64,000 nt of DNA from Mycobacterium shimoidei (GTDB lineage: Bacteria > Actinomycetota > Actinomycetes > Mycobacteriales > Mycobacteriaceae). The notes beneath the pieces were generated by a model. That model was not told the origin of the DNA. It saw nothing but the letters and a program-made list of their open reading frames with translations, and did no database searches. The translations under genes were made by a program, and so were the position numbers. The stretch is taken from NCBI GenBank assembly GCA_002101905.1, contig LQPU01000037.1:62001-126000 (forward strand). Reading direction: 5' to 3'. Within the stretch, counting starts at the first letter, position 1. Every line of letters starts with the position of its first letter. Below, piece after piece: positions 51,938-60,598 of this stretch.

Positions 51938-52486
51938 ATGGCGCCTGCGGATCGTCTGGACCGGATCGAGTCCAGTTTGGCGGTCAGCCAGCTGCCGAGC
52001 CGCTATGCCATGGCGCTGGATGCCCGCGACCTGGACGCGTTGGTGGCCCTTTTCGTCGACGATGTTGATGCGGGTGCGCAGGGCCGCGGCCGGCAGGCGT
52101 TGAAGCGCTGGTATGACGGTGTCCTGCGGCGGTTCTACCGCAGCATCCACCTTATCTGCGGACACGAATTCGACTTCATCAACGCCGACCAAGCGACGGG
52201 ATCGGTGTACTGCCGGGCCGAGCACGAGGACGGTGACGGGTGGTACGTCATCACGATGCGCTACGACGATGTCTACGCACGACGCGACGGCCGGTGGCAC
52301 TTCGTCAAGCGACGTGAGCATCCGTGGTACGCCGTAGACGTCACTGAACGGCCCGGACCCGAGTTCATCCGGTGGCCAACGGACGTTCCGCTTCGCGCGG
52401 CCATGCCACAGCGGATGCCGACCTGGCGGGCGTTCTGGGAGAACGGAGATCCCGAGCAACCCGGGCGGCTGTCGCGACGGCCGTAG
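51938..52486 (+). CDS. SnoaL-like (NTF2 fold) protein
   Basis: A 182-residue protein of the NTF2-like cone fold: RLDRIESSLAVSQLPSRYAMALDARDLDALVALFVDD (in pieces), then DGWYVITMRYDDVYARRDGRWHF. Members include isomerases, dehydratases and cyclases, but many have no known activity. TACACT (51926-51931) ends 6 nt before the ATG and no ribosome site exists, so it is probably leaderless. It precedes the CoA-transferase and P450 genes by 43 nt. Confidence 0.78.
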   Translation: MAPADRLDRIESSLAVSQLPSRYAMALDARDLDALVALFVDDVDAGAQGRGRQALKRWYDGVLRRFYRSIHLICGHEFDFINADQATGSVYCRAEHEDGDGWYVITMRYDDVYARRDGRWHFVKRREHPWYAVDVTERPGPEFIRWPTDVPLRAAMPQRMPTWRAFWENGDPEQPGRLSRRP

Positions 52487-52529
52487 TCGTTTACAATTTG
52501 GACCGTAAGTGACATTCTCATTTCCGTAA

Positions 52530-53780
52530 ATGGCAATTATCGCACGTTGGGAGGGCGTCATTTCCGACGACAAGGTGCTCCGCGGAGTTCGTGTGCTGGA
52601 GGTCGCAGCGTGGACGTTCGTGCCCTCGGCGGGCGCGGTATTGGCAGAGTGGGGCGCGGAGGTCATCAAGGTCGAGCCGCGTAATGGTGGTGATCCACAG
52701 CGCGGCCTGGTCACGATGGGAATCGTCGACGCGGGCGGCGGCTCGGTCAACTACATGATCGAGATCCCCAACCGCGGAAAGAAATCAATCGGGGTGGACC
52801 TGAGCACACCGGGCGGTCAGGAAGTCGTTCGCGAACTCGCCAAGACCTGCGATGTGTTCTTGACCAGTTACCTGCCGGAGCGCCGCAAAAAGCTTGGCAT
52901 CGACGTCGAGGACATCAGAGCGGCCAACCCGAGCATCATTTATGTGCGGGGATCGGGGCACGGGCCGAAGGGGCCCGATGCCGACAAGCCTGGCTACGAC
53001 GGTGTGTCCTACTGGGCACGTGGGGGGATCGCCAATGTCCTCACCGAGGACGCGGATGAGTTGGTGCGCTCGCGCCCGGCGTTCGGCGACCTGCTCGGAG
53101 GGATGACGATCGCGGGCGGTATCGCCGCCGCGCTCTATAAGAAGGCGACGACCGGTAGGGGCTCGGTCGTCGACGTTTCTCTTCTCGGACTGGCCGCCTG
53201 GAACCTCAGCCCCGACGTCGCGGTGAGCCAAATCCACGGCGGGAGTGCCATTCCCAAGTTTGCGCATGCGGACGCGCCCAACCCATTAGTGGGCACGTAC
53301 CGCACAAAAGACGGTCGCTACGTGCAGCTGATGATGCTCCAACTCGACAAGTTCTACGCCGAGGCGATGCGAGTGATCGGCCTTCCCGAGTTGGTGGACG
53401 ATCCGCGATTCGCCGATCCCGCATCGCGGTTCGAGAATCGTGCCATTCTGATCGCGTTGCTCGACGAGACGTTTGCCAAGCGCACCTTGGCCGAGTGGCG
53501 TGAGACTCTGACGGTGCTTTCGGGTGCGTGGGGAATCGTGCAGACACCGGCCGAGCTTTGTCAAGATCCTGCCATCACCGCGAACGGCTATGTAGCCCAC
53601 ACCGAAACCATGAACGGAGTGCCGTTTTCACTGCCCACCAATCCTGTTCAATTCGACGAACAGGCGATCATCCCGCCCGGAGCACCCGAACACGGCCAGC
53701 ACACAGAAGAAGTGCTGATGGATGCCGGCATCGACTGGGACACGATCACGAAGTACAAGGAATCCGGAGCGATCCTGTGA
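52530..53780 (+). CDS. CaiB/BaiF family III CoA-transferase
   Basis: A 416-residue enzyme from the ATG at 52530. This ATG has no ribosome site, while GGGAGGG lies 4 nt before an in-frame ATT at 52560, where family similarity begins (SDDKVLRGVRVLEVAAWTFV). A rare ATT start is therefore possible. Motifs: NRGKKSIGVDLSTPGGQEVV, the region DVFLTSYLPERRKK, and GYDGVSYWARGG. The last residues (MDAGIDWDTITKYKESGAIL) closely parallel those of the CoA-transferase at 13156, indicating paralogy. It overlaps the P450 gene by GTGA. Confidence 0.87.
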   Translation: MAIIARWEGVISDDKVLRGVRVLEVAAWTFVPSAGAVLAEWGAEVIKVEPRNGGDPQRGLVTMGIVDAGGGSVNYMIEIPNRGKKSIGVDLSTPGGQEVVRELAKTCDVFLTSYLPERRKKLGIDVEDIRAANPSIIYVRGSGHGPKGPDADKPGYDGVSYWARGGIANVLTEDADELVRSRPAFGDLLGGMTIAGGIAAALYKKATTGRGSVVDVSLLGLAAWNLSPDVAVSQIHGGSAIPKFAHADAPNPLVGTYRTKDGRYVQLMMLQLDKFYAEAMRVIGLPELVDDPRFADPASRFENRAILIALLDETFAKRTLAEWRETLTVLSGAWGIVQTPAELCQDPAITANGYVAHTETMNGVPFSLPTNPVQFDEQAIIPPGAPEHGQHTEEVLMDAGIDWDTITKYKESGAIL

Positions 53781-55006
53781 ATTCGGCCAAATTCGGAATC
53801 TCTGATGCCGCCATCGATTTCGACCCGTTCTCCACGGATTTCTTCAACGGAGCCTATGACACCTATCGACGGCTCCGCGACGAAGCGCCACTGTATTACA
53901 ACGCGAAGTGGGACTTCTGGGCGCTCACCCGCTACGACGATGTAGCCGCCGCGACAAAAGACCACAAAACGTTCTCATCGGCCAAGGGCGCCACGCTCGA
54001 CATGGTGAAGGCTCATGATGACGCCATCCCGGTGCCCAAGGTGATTATTTCCATGGATCCGCCGGAGCATCAGAAGATGCGGCGTCTCGTCAGCAACGTT
54101 TTCACCCCGCGCGCGATCGCAGCGTTGGAAGACATGGTGCGCGACAAGGTCTATGAGCGCATCGATGCGCTGAATCCTGAGTCCTTCGACGTGGTAGCCG
54201 ACTTCTCGGCTCTCTTTCCCAACGAGGTCATCACGACGATGCTTGGCGTGCCGAAGCAGGACCGCGATCAGATACGGGTCTGGTTAGACTTGCTTCTGGA
54301 ACGCCACCCCGGCGAGATCGCCACCACTAAGCGTGGATACCAGGCGTCGGTGAACACGGGCCTTTATTACTACGATCTGGTGCAGCAGCGGCGAGCCCAC
54401 CCCGAAGATGACATGATCAGCCGTCTGATTGAGACGGAGATTGAGCGCGACGGTGTGGTGGAAAAGCTCACCGACGTCGACATCACGGGTTTCGCAACAA
54501 TGCTCGGAGGGGCAGGCGCCGAAACGGTTACCAAGCTGGTGGGCAACGCGATGGTCGCCTTCGCCGACTTTCCTGACCAGTGGCGCAAGCTTCGCGATGA
54601 CCGAAGTAAAATTCCCGCCGCAGTGGAGGAGTTGCTGCGCTACGAGGCTCCCTCGCAGTATCAAGTCCGGACCGCCACGCGCGACGTGACATATTACGGG
54701 ACAACGATTCCGGCGGGCGGCGCGGTGCTGCTAGTCACGGGTTCGGCGACCCGCGACGAGCGGATATTTGAGGATCCCGACCGCTTGGACATCGACCGAG
54801 AGCGCAAGATGGGTTTCAACCTCGCGTTCGGCTATGGCATACACAGTTGTCTCGGTGCGGCACTGGCTCGCATGGAGAGCCGAATCGCGCTAGGGGCGCT
54901 GCTGGATCTACTTCCCGAGTACGAAGTCGACCGCGACAAGTTGCAGCGGGTGGCGATGGCGAATGTCTGTGGCTGGTCCAATGTCCCCGTGCGCAGGGTC
55001 GGCTGA
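53777..55006 (+). CDS. Cytochrome P450
   Basis: A 409-residue P450 starting with the GTG that overlaps the CoA-transferase stop. Motifs: LGGAGAETVTKL in the I-helix, EELLRYE for ExxR, and FGYGIHSCLG with Cys near residue 358. The N-terminus and C-terminus (NVCGWSNVPVR) resemble those of the P450 at 47656 (SVRGWASLPAR), so these two belong to one subgroup. A CoA-transferase followed by a P450 also occurs, in reverse order, at 13156-15604. It is convergent with the TetR at 55017. Confidence 0.9.
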   Translation: MNSAKFGISDAAIDFDPFSTDFFNGAYDTYRRLRDEAPLYYNAKWDFWALTRYDDVAAATKDHKTFSSAKGATLDMVKAHDDAIPVPKVIISMDPPEHQKMRRLVSNVFTPRAIAALEDMVRDKVYERIDALNPESFDVVADFSALFPNEVITTMLGVPKQDRDQIRVWLDLLLERHPGEIATTKRGYQASVNTGLYYYDLVQQRRAHPEDDMISRLIETEIERDGVVEKLTDVDITGFATMLGGAGAETVTKLVGNAMVAFADFPDQWRKLRDDRSKIPAAVEELLRYEAPSQYQVRTATRDVTYYGTTIPAGGAVLLVTGSATRDERIFEDPDRLDIDRERKMGFNLAFGYGIHSCLGAALARMESRIALGALLDLLPEYEVDRDKLQRVAMANVCGWSNVPVRRVG

Positions 55007-55016
55007 GGCCGGACCG

Positions 55017-55619
55017 TTATCGTCGCCGCGCGCGGCCGTCGACGAATCCATTCACGACATACGCGCGCACGAATTCGGCGACAGCGTCGTCGTCACGCAT
55101 ATCGATGGTCGGGGATGGAGTCGTAAACAGCGAGAAGAGGATTCGTGCGAACCATTCGGTCGCAGTGGGGATGTCGAGGTCAGCTCGGACCTCGCCGGTC
55201 AACCTGGCGGCCGATACGTAGGGCGCCAAGAACTCGGTGCATTCCTTGAGGAGCATTGCCGCGTTCTTGGTCATCATCAAGCTGACTTCTGCTTCGTCGA
55301 AGTATGCCTCCGGCTCGACGACCCTGCGTGCCTGGCTGACGAATACCGCGGCCTGCACCAGCCGGCCTTCCAGGGTGCTACCGCCGTGACGATCGATCGC
55401 CTTGGCCATGTTGCGGTAGAACCGCTGTGATGCCGCCTCGGCGCATGCCTCGACGATCGTCTCCTTGTCCCGGAAGTATTCGTAGAACGTGCTGCGGGAC
55501 ACACCAGCGGCACGGGCGATGTCGACAATGGTCGTCTTGGCCAAGCCTTGGGTCCGAAAACAGGCGAATGCCGCCGAGATGATGGCATTGCGAGTGTCGG
55601 TCGCGGTTGCCTGCGTCAT
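55017..55619 (-). CDS. TetR-family transcriptional regulator
   Basis: A 200-residue TetR protein: HTH at about residues 10-56 (RNAIISAAFACFRTQGLAKTTIVDIARAAGVSRSTFYEYFRDKETIV, in pieces), then a helical ligand domain. GGAAGGG precedes the ATG. It follows the Ltp2-like gene by 43 nt in the same direction, so it may be co-transcribed with the operon and act as its repressor. The 26-bp palindrome at 61866 is a candidate target. The link is inferred from position only. Confidence 0.87.
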   Translation of the reverse strand: MTQATATDTRNAIISAAFACFRTQGLAKTTIVDIARAAGVSRSTFYEYFRDKETIVEACAEAASQRFYRNMAKAIDRHGGSTLEGRLVQAAVFVSQARRVVEPEAYFDEAEVSLMMTKNAAMLLKECTEFLAPYVSAARLTGEVRADLDIPTATEWFARILFSLFTTPSPTIDMRDDDAVAEFVRAYVVNGFVDGRARRR

Positions 55620-55662
55620 ACGATCCCTTCCTAGCTCCCGACGAGGGTAGCGGTACTGCGAC

Positions 55663-56832
55663 TTAGCGGTCGGGCGCGAGGATCAGCCCGCTCGTCGGGA
55701 CGCCGGTGCCCGACGTGACCAGAACGTGTTCGACGCCGTCCACCTGGTTGTACGACGTGCCACGCACCTGCCGGACGCCCTCCGTGATGCCGTTCATCCC
55801 ATGGATGTAGGCTTCACCGAGCAATCCGCCGTTGGTGTTGATCGGCATCCGCCCGCCCAGCGACAGCTCGTCGATCGACACGAAATCCTTGGCCTCGCCC
55901 CGTCCGCAGAATCCGAGTTCCTCAAGCTGGGTGAACACGAACGGAGTGAAGTGGTCGTAGAGGAACGCCGTCGAGATGTCATCCGGTTTCAGTCCCGAGT
56001 CGCGCCACAACTTGTTGCCGACCACACCCATTTCCGGTAGCCCGGTGATCTCTTCGCGGTAGTAACTTGTCATCACCTCGCCGTCGTAAGCGGCGCCCTG
56101 CGCCGCGGCCGTGATGACGGCAGGGGGATTGGGCAGATCCCGGGCCCGCTCGACACTCGTCACCACCATCGCGACGCCGCCGTCGCTTTCCTGGCAGCAA
56201 TCCAGCAGTCGCAGCACCGGCTCAATGATCCAGCGCGACTGCTGGTGCTGCTCAAGAGATATCGGTTCGCCGTAGAACCATGCATCCGGATTGTTGGCAG
56301 CGTGTTTGCGGTCGATAACGGAGATTTTCCCGAAGTCGGCGTTGGTAACCCCGTATGTCGACATGTACCGCTGAGCATGCAAGGCGACCCACGCGGCCGG
56401 CGTCATGAAGCCGAACGGAGCATACGGAGCCATCCATAAGGGTGTCACACCGGGTTGGCGTCCAGCGCCACCGAACCGGAAGCCGGAGCGCTCGTTGAAA
56501 GCCCGATAGCACACCACCGCCTCGGCGGCGCCGGTCGCAACAGCCATCGCGGCCTGCATCACCGTGCCCGCCGCCGCTCCGCCACCGTGCGGCACCCTGG
56601 TGAAAAACGAGAGATTCTCGATGCCGACATTGCGTGCGACCTCGATCTCCTCATTCTCGTCCACGGTGAACGTCACCATGCCGTCGATATCGCCGGGACG
56701 CAGGCCCGCATCGTCGATGGCCGCCTTGACGGCCTCGCAGGCCAACTGCATTTCGGTCCGGCCAGATTCCTTTGAGAATTCGGTCTGGCCGATACCGGCC
56801 AGAGCAGTTTTCCCGCCGATGCCCGCGCTCAT
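55663..56832 (-). CDS. Ltp2-like aldolase (thiolase fold)
   Basis: A 389-residue thiolase-superfamily protein. The region that holds the nucleophilic Cys in thiolases reads RVPHGGGAAAGTVMQAAM, without Cys. The C-terminus has FLYDHFTPFVFTQLEELGF, GGRMPINTNGGLLGEAYIHG and VLVTSGTGVPTSGLI, as in Ltp2 of the cholesterol igr operon, a retro-aldolase that needs a DUF35 partner. It probably cleaves a hydroxyacyl-CoA to propionyl- or acetyl-CoA and a ketone. It overlaps the MaoC gene by ATGA. Confidence 0.83.
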   Translation of the reverse strand: MSAGIGGKTALAGIGQTEFSKESGRTEMQLACEAVKAAIDDAGLRPGDIDGMVTFTVDENEEIEVARNVGIENLSFFTRVPHGGGAAAGTVMQAAMAVATGAAEAVVCYRAFNERSGFRFGGAGRQPGVTPLWMAPYAPFGFMTPAAWVALHAQRYMSTYGVTNADFGKISVIDRKHAANNPDAWFYGEPISLEQHQQSRWIIEPVLRLLDCCQESDGGVAMVVTSVERARDLPNPPAVITAAAQGAAYDGEVMTSYYREEITGLPEMGVVGNKLWRDSGLKPDDISTAFLYDHFTPFVFTQLEELGFCGRGEAKDFVSIDELSLGGRMPINTNGGLLGEAYIHGMNGITEGVRQVRGTSYNQVDGVEHVLVTSGTGVPTSGLILAPDR

Positions 56833-57281
56833 CCATCGACCCCCTCGAGCAGGCTGAGCACTGCGGTGCCAAAGACATGCGCACCAAGGCTGTTAGCGCC
56901 CTTGAACGTGACCTCGACCAAGCCCTCGCCGTCGGCGGATGACTTGCCTGTGACACTGCCGTCGAAGCGCAGCGGATCGTTCGGGTAGGCGGGTACACCG
57001 AGGCGAACGGACAGCTTTTTGATCATCGCCTCGGGTCCGGCCCAGTCGTGCAGGAATTTCACACACAGGCCGTTGGTGGTCAGGATATTAAGGAAGATGT
57101 CCTTGGAGCCTTGGGAATTGGCGAAGTCGCGGTCGTGGTGCACCGGCATGTAGTCACGCGAGGCGATGGCGCCCGCGACGATCAGCGTGGTGGTCACGGG
57201 CACGTCCATCGGTGTGACCTCGTCACCGACATTGATGGTGTTCCACGCCAGGGTCGTGGTGCGTTTGACGGTAGAGGTCAT
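56829..57281 (-). CDS. MaoC-family hydratase, ChsH1-like catalytic subunit
   Basis: A 150-residue single-hotdog protein. The hydratase-2 motif is intact: Asp and His in SRDYMPVHHDRDFANSQGS near residues 46-64. ChsH1 of M. tuberculosis has the same size and provides the active site of a heteromeric enoyl-CoA hydratase. The ATG at 57281 overlaps the FadE stop (ATGA), and its own stop overlaps the Ltp2-like start. Its partner is probably the MaoC-like protein at 58824, which lacks the His. Confidence 0.83.
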   Translation of the reverse strand: MTSTVKRTTTLAWNTINVGDEVTPMDVPVTTTLIVAGAIASRDYMPVHHDRDFANSQGSKDIFLNILTTNGLCVKFLHDWAGPEAMIKKLSVRLGVPAYPNDPLRFDGSVTGKSSADGEGLVEVTFKGANSLGAHVFGTAVLSLLEGVDG

Positions 57282-58390
57282 TTGCCGCTTCCTTCCGCGT
57301 ATGCGTACCCGAGCCGGGCCAGCTGCTGCGACGCAGAGCCCAGTGCGAGTTCGTTCTGTTTGGCCCACAGGAAATAACGAGACAGCGGGTAGGTGATGTC
57401 GATTCCCATGCCGCCGTGCACTTGTTGGGCTGAGGCGGCGACGCGGGCGCCCGCATCGGCAGCCCAGAACTTGGCGATGCCGGCCTCGCGATCGGCCGGT
57501 CGCCCTTGAGCGATCAACCATGCCGCATACCACGTGGTCCACCGGATGGCTTCGACGTCAATGAACGCATCGGCGAGACGCTGCTGGACGGCCTGGAAGG
57601 ATCCAATCGGGCGGCCGAACTGCTCGCGCTCGCTGGTGTACGTGGCAGCCAGTTTCAAAGCCCTTTCCACAACCCCGATTTGGATCGCGCACAACCCGAC
57701 GAGGGCCCTGGAGTAGAGCGAGCCGACGATATTCCCGTCGTCGTGCTCGGTGAGCCGGCGGCCGATCGCGCCGGTCAAGCCGACATCGGCGTGGGGCTCA
57801 CCGTTGGTGGTGGGCGCCGGTGTGATGGTCACACCATCGGATCCGGTGTCGACGATGAACAGCCCAGGACCGTCCCCGGTCTGTGCCGACACCACGATCG
57901 CCTGTGCGAGCTGCGCCGCGGGCACGAGCTCCTTGCTGCCGTCGAGCCACCATGTGTCGCCACCGGGTCGTGCGGTGGTGTGCGGTGCGGTCGGGGAGGA
58001 GTTGCCCGGTTCGACGAGCCCGGCGGTGAGGATTGTGCCGCCGTCGATGACGCCGGGAAGATACCGATCCTGCATGGCGGAATCACCGTGCCGCACAATA
58101 GTGTCGGCGCCCAGAACGAGGGTGGGATACACCGGCACCGGCGCAACACTGAAGCCGACCTCGCTAAGCAGAACACCCAATTCAAGGAATCCGCCGCCGC
58201 TGCCGCCCACGGATTCAGGTAGTGCGATGCCGAGCAGGTCGGCGGACGCGAGCTCGTTCCACAGCCCGGCGTCAAATCGCACGTGGCCGGATTCGAGTTC
58301 GGTCAGATGCTCGGGCGTGGCGCGGTGCTCGAACAGCTGACGCGCCACTTTACCGACTGCTTCTTGTTCTTCGGTGAAAGTGAAATCCAT
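57278..58390 (-). CDS. Acyl-CoA dehydrogenase-like subunit (degenerate partner)
   Basis: A 370-residue acyl-CoA dehydrogenase fold. It starts MDFTFTEEQEAVGKVARQL. The FAD/substrate region reads LVEPGNSSPTAPHTTARP where full enzymes have YSEPGAGSD, so binding of FAD is probably altered. The C-terminal domain has SEREQFGRPIGSFQAVQQRLADAF and VHGGMGIDITYPLSRYFLWA. It is likely the second subunit of a FadE28-FadE29-type heterotetramer with the product of 59417. It overlaps the MaoC gene downstream; 20 nt separate it from the DUF35 gene upstream. Confidence 0.85.
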   Translation of the reverse strand: MDFTFTEEQEAVGKVARQLFEHRATPEHLTELESGHVRFDAGLWNELASADLLGIALPESVGGSGGGFLELGVLLSEVGFSVAPVPVYPTLVLGADTIVRHGDSAMQDRYLPGVIDGGTILTAGLVEPGNSSPTAPHTTARPGGDTWWLDGSKELVPAAQLAQAIVVSAQTGDGPGLFIVDTGSDGVTITPAPTTNGEPHADVGLTGAIGRRLTEHDDGNIVGSLYSRALVGLCAIQIGVVERALKLAATYTSEREQFGRPIGSFQAVQQRLADAFIDVEAIRWTTWYAAWLIAQGRPADREAGIAKFWAADAGARVAASAQQVHGGMGIDITYPLSRYFLWAKQNELALGSASQQLARLGYAYAEGSGK

Positions 58391-58410
58391 GGGATTGCGA
58401 TCGCCTTCGG

Positions 58411-58824
58411 TCAGCCGGCCGGCCGGAATTGGTGCAGCACCAACTCGTCACCACTCGGAAGGGCTTCGAAGGTCTCGAAAAAGACCTCGACGGGCATGCC
58501 GACCTCGATGGCGGCGGGTTCGATGTCACAGAGGTTCGACACGATGCGTACCCCCTCGTCGAGCTCGATGAGCGCAACGACGTACGGGTACTGAAGGAAC
58601 GGCAGCGGAGGATACTGCGGCATCACGAAGCTGTACACCGTGCCGTGCCCCGATGCCACGACGTAGTCCCACTTCAGTGACTGGCACTTGCCGCACATCG
58701 GCCGTGGTGGGACGCGCAATGTTTGGCAGTCCGCGCAGCGCTGGATGCGAAGTTCGTTCTCTTTCAAGCCCGACCAGAAGAATTCGGTGTCGGGACTGAT
58801 GGACGGGGCGAGTCTGCTGGCCAT
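58411..58824 (-). CDS. DUF35 zinc-ribbon/OB-fold protein (ChsH2 C-terminal-like)
   Basis: A 137-residue protein with the DUF35 layout: N-terminal helix (TEFFWSGLKENELRIQR), a CxxC-x10-CxxC zinc ribbon (Cys in CADCQTL and CGKCQS) and an OB fold with GTVYSFVMPQYPPLPFL. The ATG at 58824 shares its A with the stop of the MaoC-like gene (TGATG). In M. tuberculosis this domain is fused to the C-terminus of ChsH2 and binds the aldolase Ltp2. Here it is a separate protein that probably docks the Ltp2-like enzyme to the hydratase. Confidence 0.87.
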   Translation of the reverse strand: MASRLAPSISPDTEFFWSGLKENELRIQRCADCQTLRVPPRPMCGKCQSLKWDYVVASGHGTVYSFVMPQYPPLPFLQYPYVVALIELDEGVRIVSNLCDIEPAAIEVGMPVEVFFETFEALPSGDELVLHQFRPAG

Positions 58825-59411
58825 CAGTCCCCAGCCCTTCCGGCGGGGGCCCCATCCGTCTTGAATCGCAGAGTGCGGAACCATTGGCGTCCGATGACGT
58901 CGTTGTTCTGATCGCGGTAGGTGGTTACCCAGGTGACGAAGAAGCCGTTTCCCATCGCTGTCTTCTTTTCGCCGGAGATCGAGTCGAACACTGTCTCGGC
59001 GGTAATCTGGTCTCCGACCCGGGGGTAGCGTTCGATCTCGAAATCGGAGTTCGTCGCGATGATGCCGGTGTAGCCGGCGTCGGACAGGAACTGCAGCGGG
59101 TTGGTCTTGATCTCGATCGGCACGCCGCCGCGTTCGTGAATGCCTGCCAGTTTCGGTGGGGGCATCGTCCAGCTCTGCAGCATGACCGGCGGCGAGACCA
59201 GGCCGCCGTAGCGAGAGTTCTGGGCGAACTCTTCATCGAGGTAGGCCGGGTTCATGTCGTCCAACGCGTACGCCCAGTGCCGGATCATCGCGGCGTTCAC
59301 CGGATCTGGTGCGCGCGAGGGTTTGCCGATGCCGTCGGTGGGTGTGCCGATCAGCGCGTCGAGGCGTTGACGCAGTTCGTCTTTGGTCAGTTCAGTCACA
59401 GGGTTCGGCAT
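58824..59411 (-). CDS. MaoC-like protein, non-catalytic ChsH2 N-domain type
   Basis: A 195-residue hotdog protein. The segment HWAYALDDMNPAYLDEEFAQ corresponds to the hydratase motif, but the catalytic His is replaced by Tyr (DDMNPAY), as in ChsH2-type partner subunits. GGLVSPPVMLQSWTMP follows. It should pair with the catalytic MaoC protein at 56829. AAGGA is directly next to the ATG, a tight spacing that may lower translation. It lies 5 nt after the FadE gene. Confidence 0.83.
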   Translation of the reverse strand: MPNPVTELTKDELRQRLDALIGTPTDGIGKPSRAPDPVNAAMIRHWAYALDDMNPAYLDEEFAQNSRYGGLVSPPVMLQSWTMPPPKLAGIHERGGVPIEIKTNPLQFLSDAGYTGIIATNSDFEIERYPRVGDQITAETVFDSISGEKKTAMGNGFFVTWVTTYRDQNNDVIGRQWFRTLRFKTDGAPAGRAGD

Positions 59412-59416
59412 TCCTT

Positions 59417-60598
59417 TCAGGAGGATCGCATGTCACGGGGTGCGCGCGGCATGCCAAGACCGGCCATGGCGATGATGTCGCGTTGCAGTTCGTTCGCGCC
59501 GCCGCCGAATGTGTTGATGACGGCGAGTCGATACGCGCTCTCCAGTTCACCCTTGAGTGGAGCCGACGAATCTTTGCGCAGACCCGGTTGGCCGACCACG
59601 TCGAGCAGCTCGCGGGCCACCTGTTGGGTGAGCTCGGTGCCGAAAACCTTTGCGGCCGAGGCCTCGCCCATACCCAGCGCACCGGAACTCATGTTGGTGT
59701 TCACCCGCAGGTTGAGCAGTCGGTAGGCGGCGACCTGCGCCTCCACCCGCGCTAACGCCTGCTGGACCCACGGCTGGTCGATCACGAACCCGTCATCGAG
59801 TTCAGTGGTCTTGGCCCACTCCAGCGTCTTGTTGAACAAAGGCTCCAGCGCACCGAGATTGCCGAGGGCGGCGCGTTCGAGGTTCAGCTGATTGGTGACC
59901 AGCTTCCAGCCCTCGTTCTCGCCGAGCACAATGGCGCTCTCCGGGACGCGCACATCGTCGTAGAAGGTGTAGTACGTCGAGACACCGGGCATCGTGTGCA
60001 GTGGTTTCCAGGAGAAGCCGGGGGAATCGGTGGGCACGATGAATACCGTGATCCCTTTGTGCTTCTTGGCGGTGGGATCGGTGCGGGCGGCCAGCCAGAT
60101 GTAGTCGGCGAATTCCGCGCCGCTGGTGAAAATCTTGGAGCCGTTGATCACGAACTCGTCGCCATCACGCACCGCACTGGTCCGCAGGGAGGCCAGGTCA
60201 CTGCCGGCTCCGGGCTCGGAGTAGCCGATCGCGAAATCGACGGTGCCCTTGAGGATCGCGGGAAGGAACTTTTGCTTCTGCTCCTCGGTCCCGTACTGAA
60301 TGAGTGTGGGGCCGACCGTGTTCAGCGTGATCATCGGCAGTGGCGCATGGACGCGACGTGCTTCCTCGCCGAAGATGTACTGCTCGAGTGCGGTCAGTCC
60401 GCTACCGCCGTATTCGACCGGCCATGCAACGCCAAGCAGGCCGGCTTCGCCGAGCGCGCGTCGGCACTCGGCGATGGCCGCGCCGCCCTCCATCAGCCCC
60501 GCGACCGCCTTGCGTCGTTCGGGGGTCATGACCGCCTCGAGGCGTTCGCGGTAGTTCTGCCGGAGCTGTTCCTGCTCGGGACTGTAGTCGAAATCCAT
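59417..60598 (-). CDS. Acyl-CoA dehydrogenase
   Basis: A 393-residue FadE protein. The ATG at 60598 overlaps the P450 stop by one base (TGATG). The FAD/substrate motif IGYSEPGAGSDLASLRTSAV and INGSKIFTSGAEFADY are complete. The C-terminal region has GQPGLRKDSSAP and NTFGGGANELQRDIIAMAGL. The best catalytic partner is the degenerate FadE at 57278, giving an alpha2-beta2 enzyme that acts on ring- or side-chain-acyl-CoA. It starts the igr-like block after the P450. Confidence 0.88.
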   Translation of the reverse strand: MDFDYSPEQEQLRQNYRERLEAVMTPERRKAVAGLMEGGAAIAECRRALGEAGLLGVAWPVEYGGSGLTALEQYIFGEEARRVHAPLPMITLNTVGPTLIQYGTEEQKQKFLPAILKGTVDFAIGYSEPGAGSDLASLRTSAVRDGDEFVINGSKIFTSGAEFADYIWLAARTDPTAKKHKGITVFIVPTDSPGFSWKPLHTMPGVSTYYTFYDDVRVPESAIVLGENEGWKLVTNQLNLERAALGNLGALEPLFNKTLEWAKTTELDDGFVIDQPWVQQALARVEAQVAAYRLLNLRVNTNMSSGALGMGEASAAKVFGTELTQQVARELLDVVGQPGLRKDSSAPLKGELESAYRLAVINTFGGGANELQRDIIAMAGLGMPRAPRDMRSS

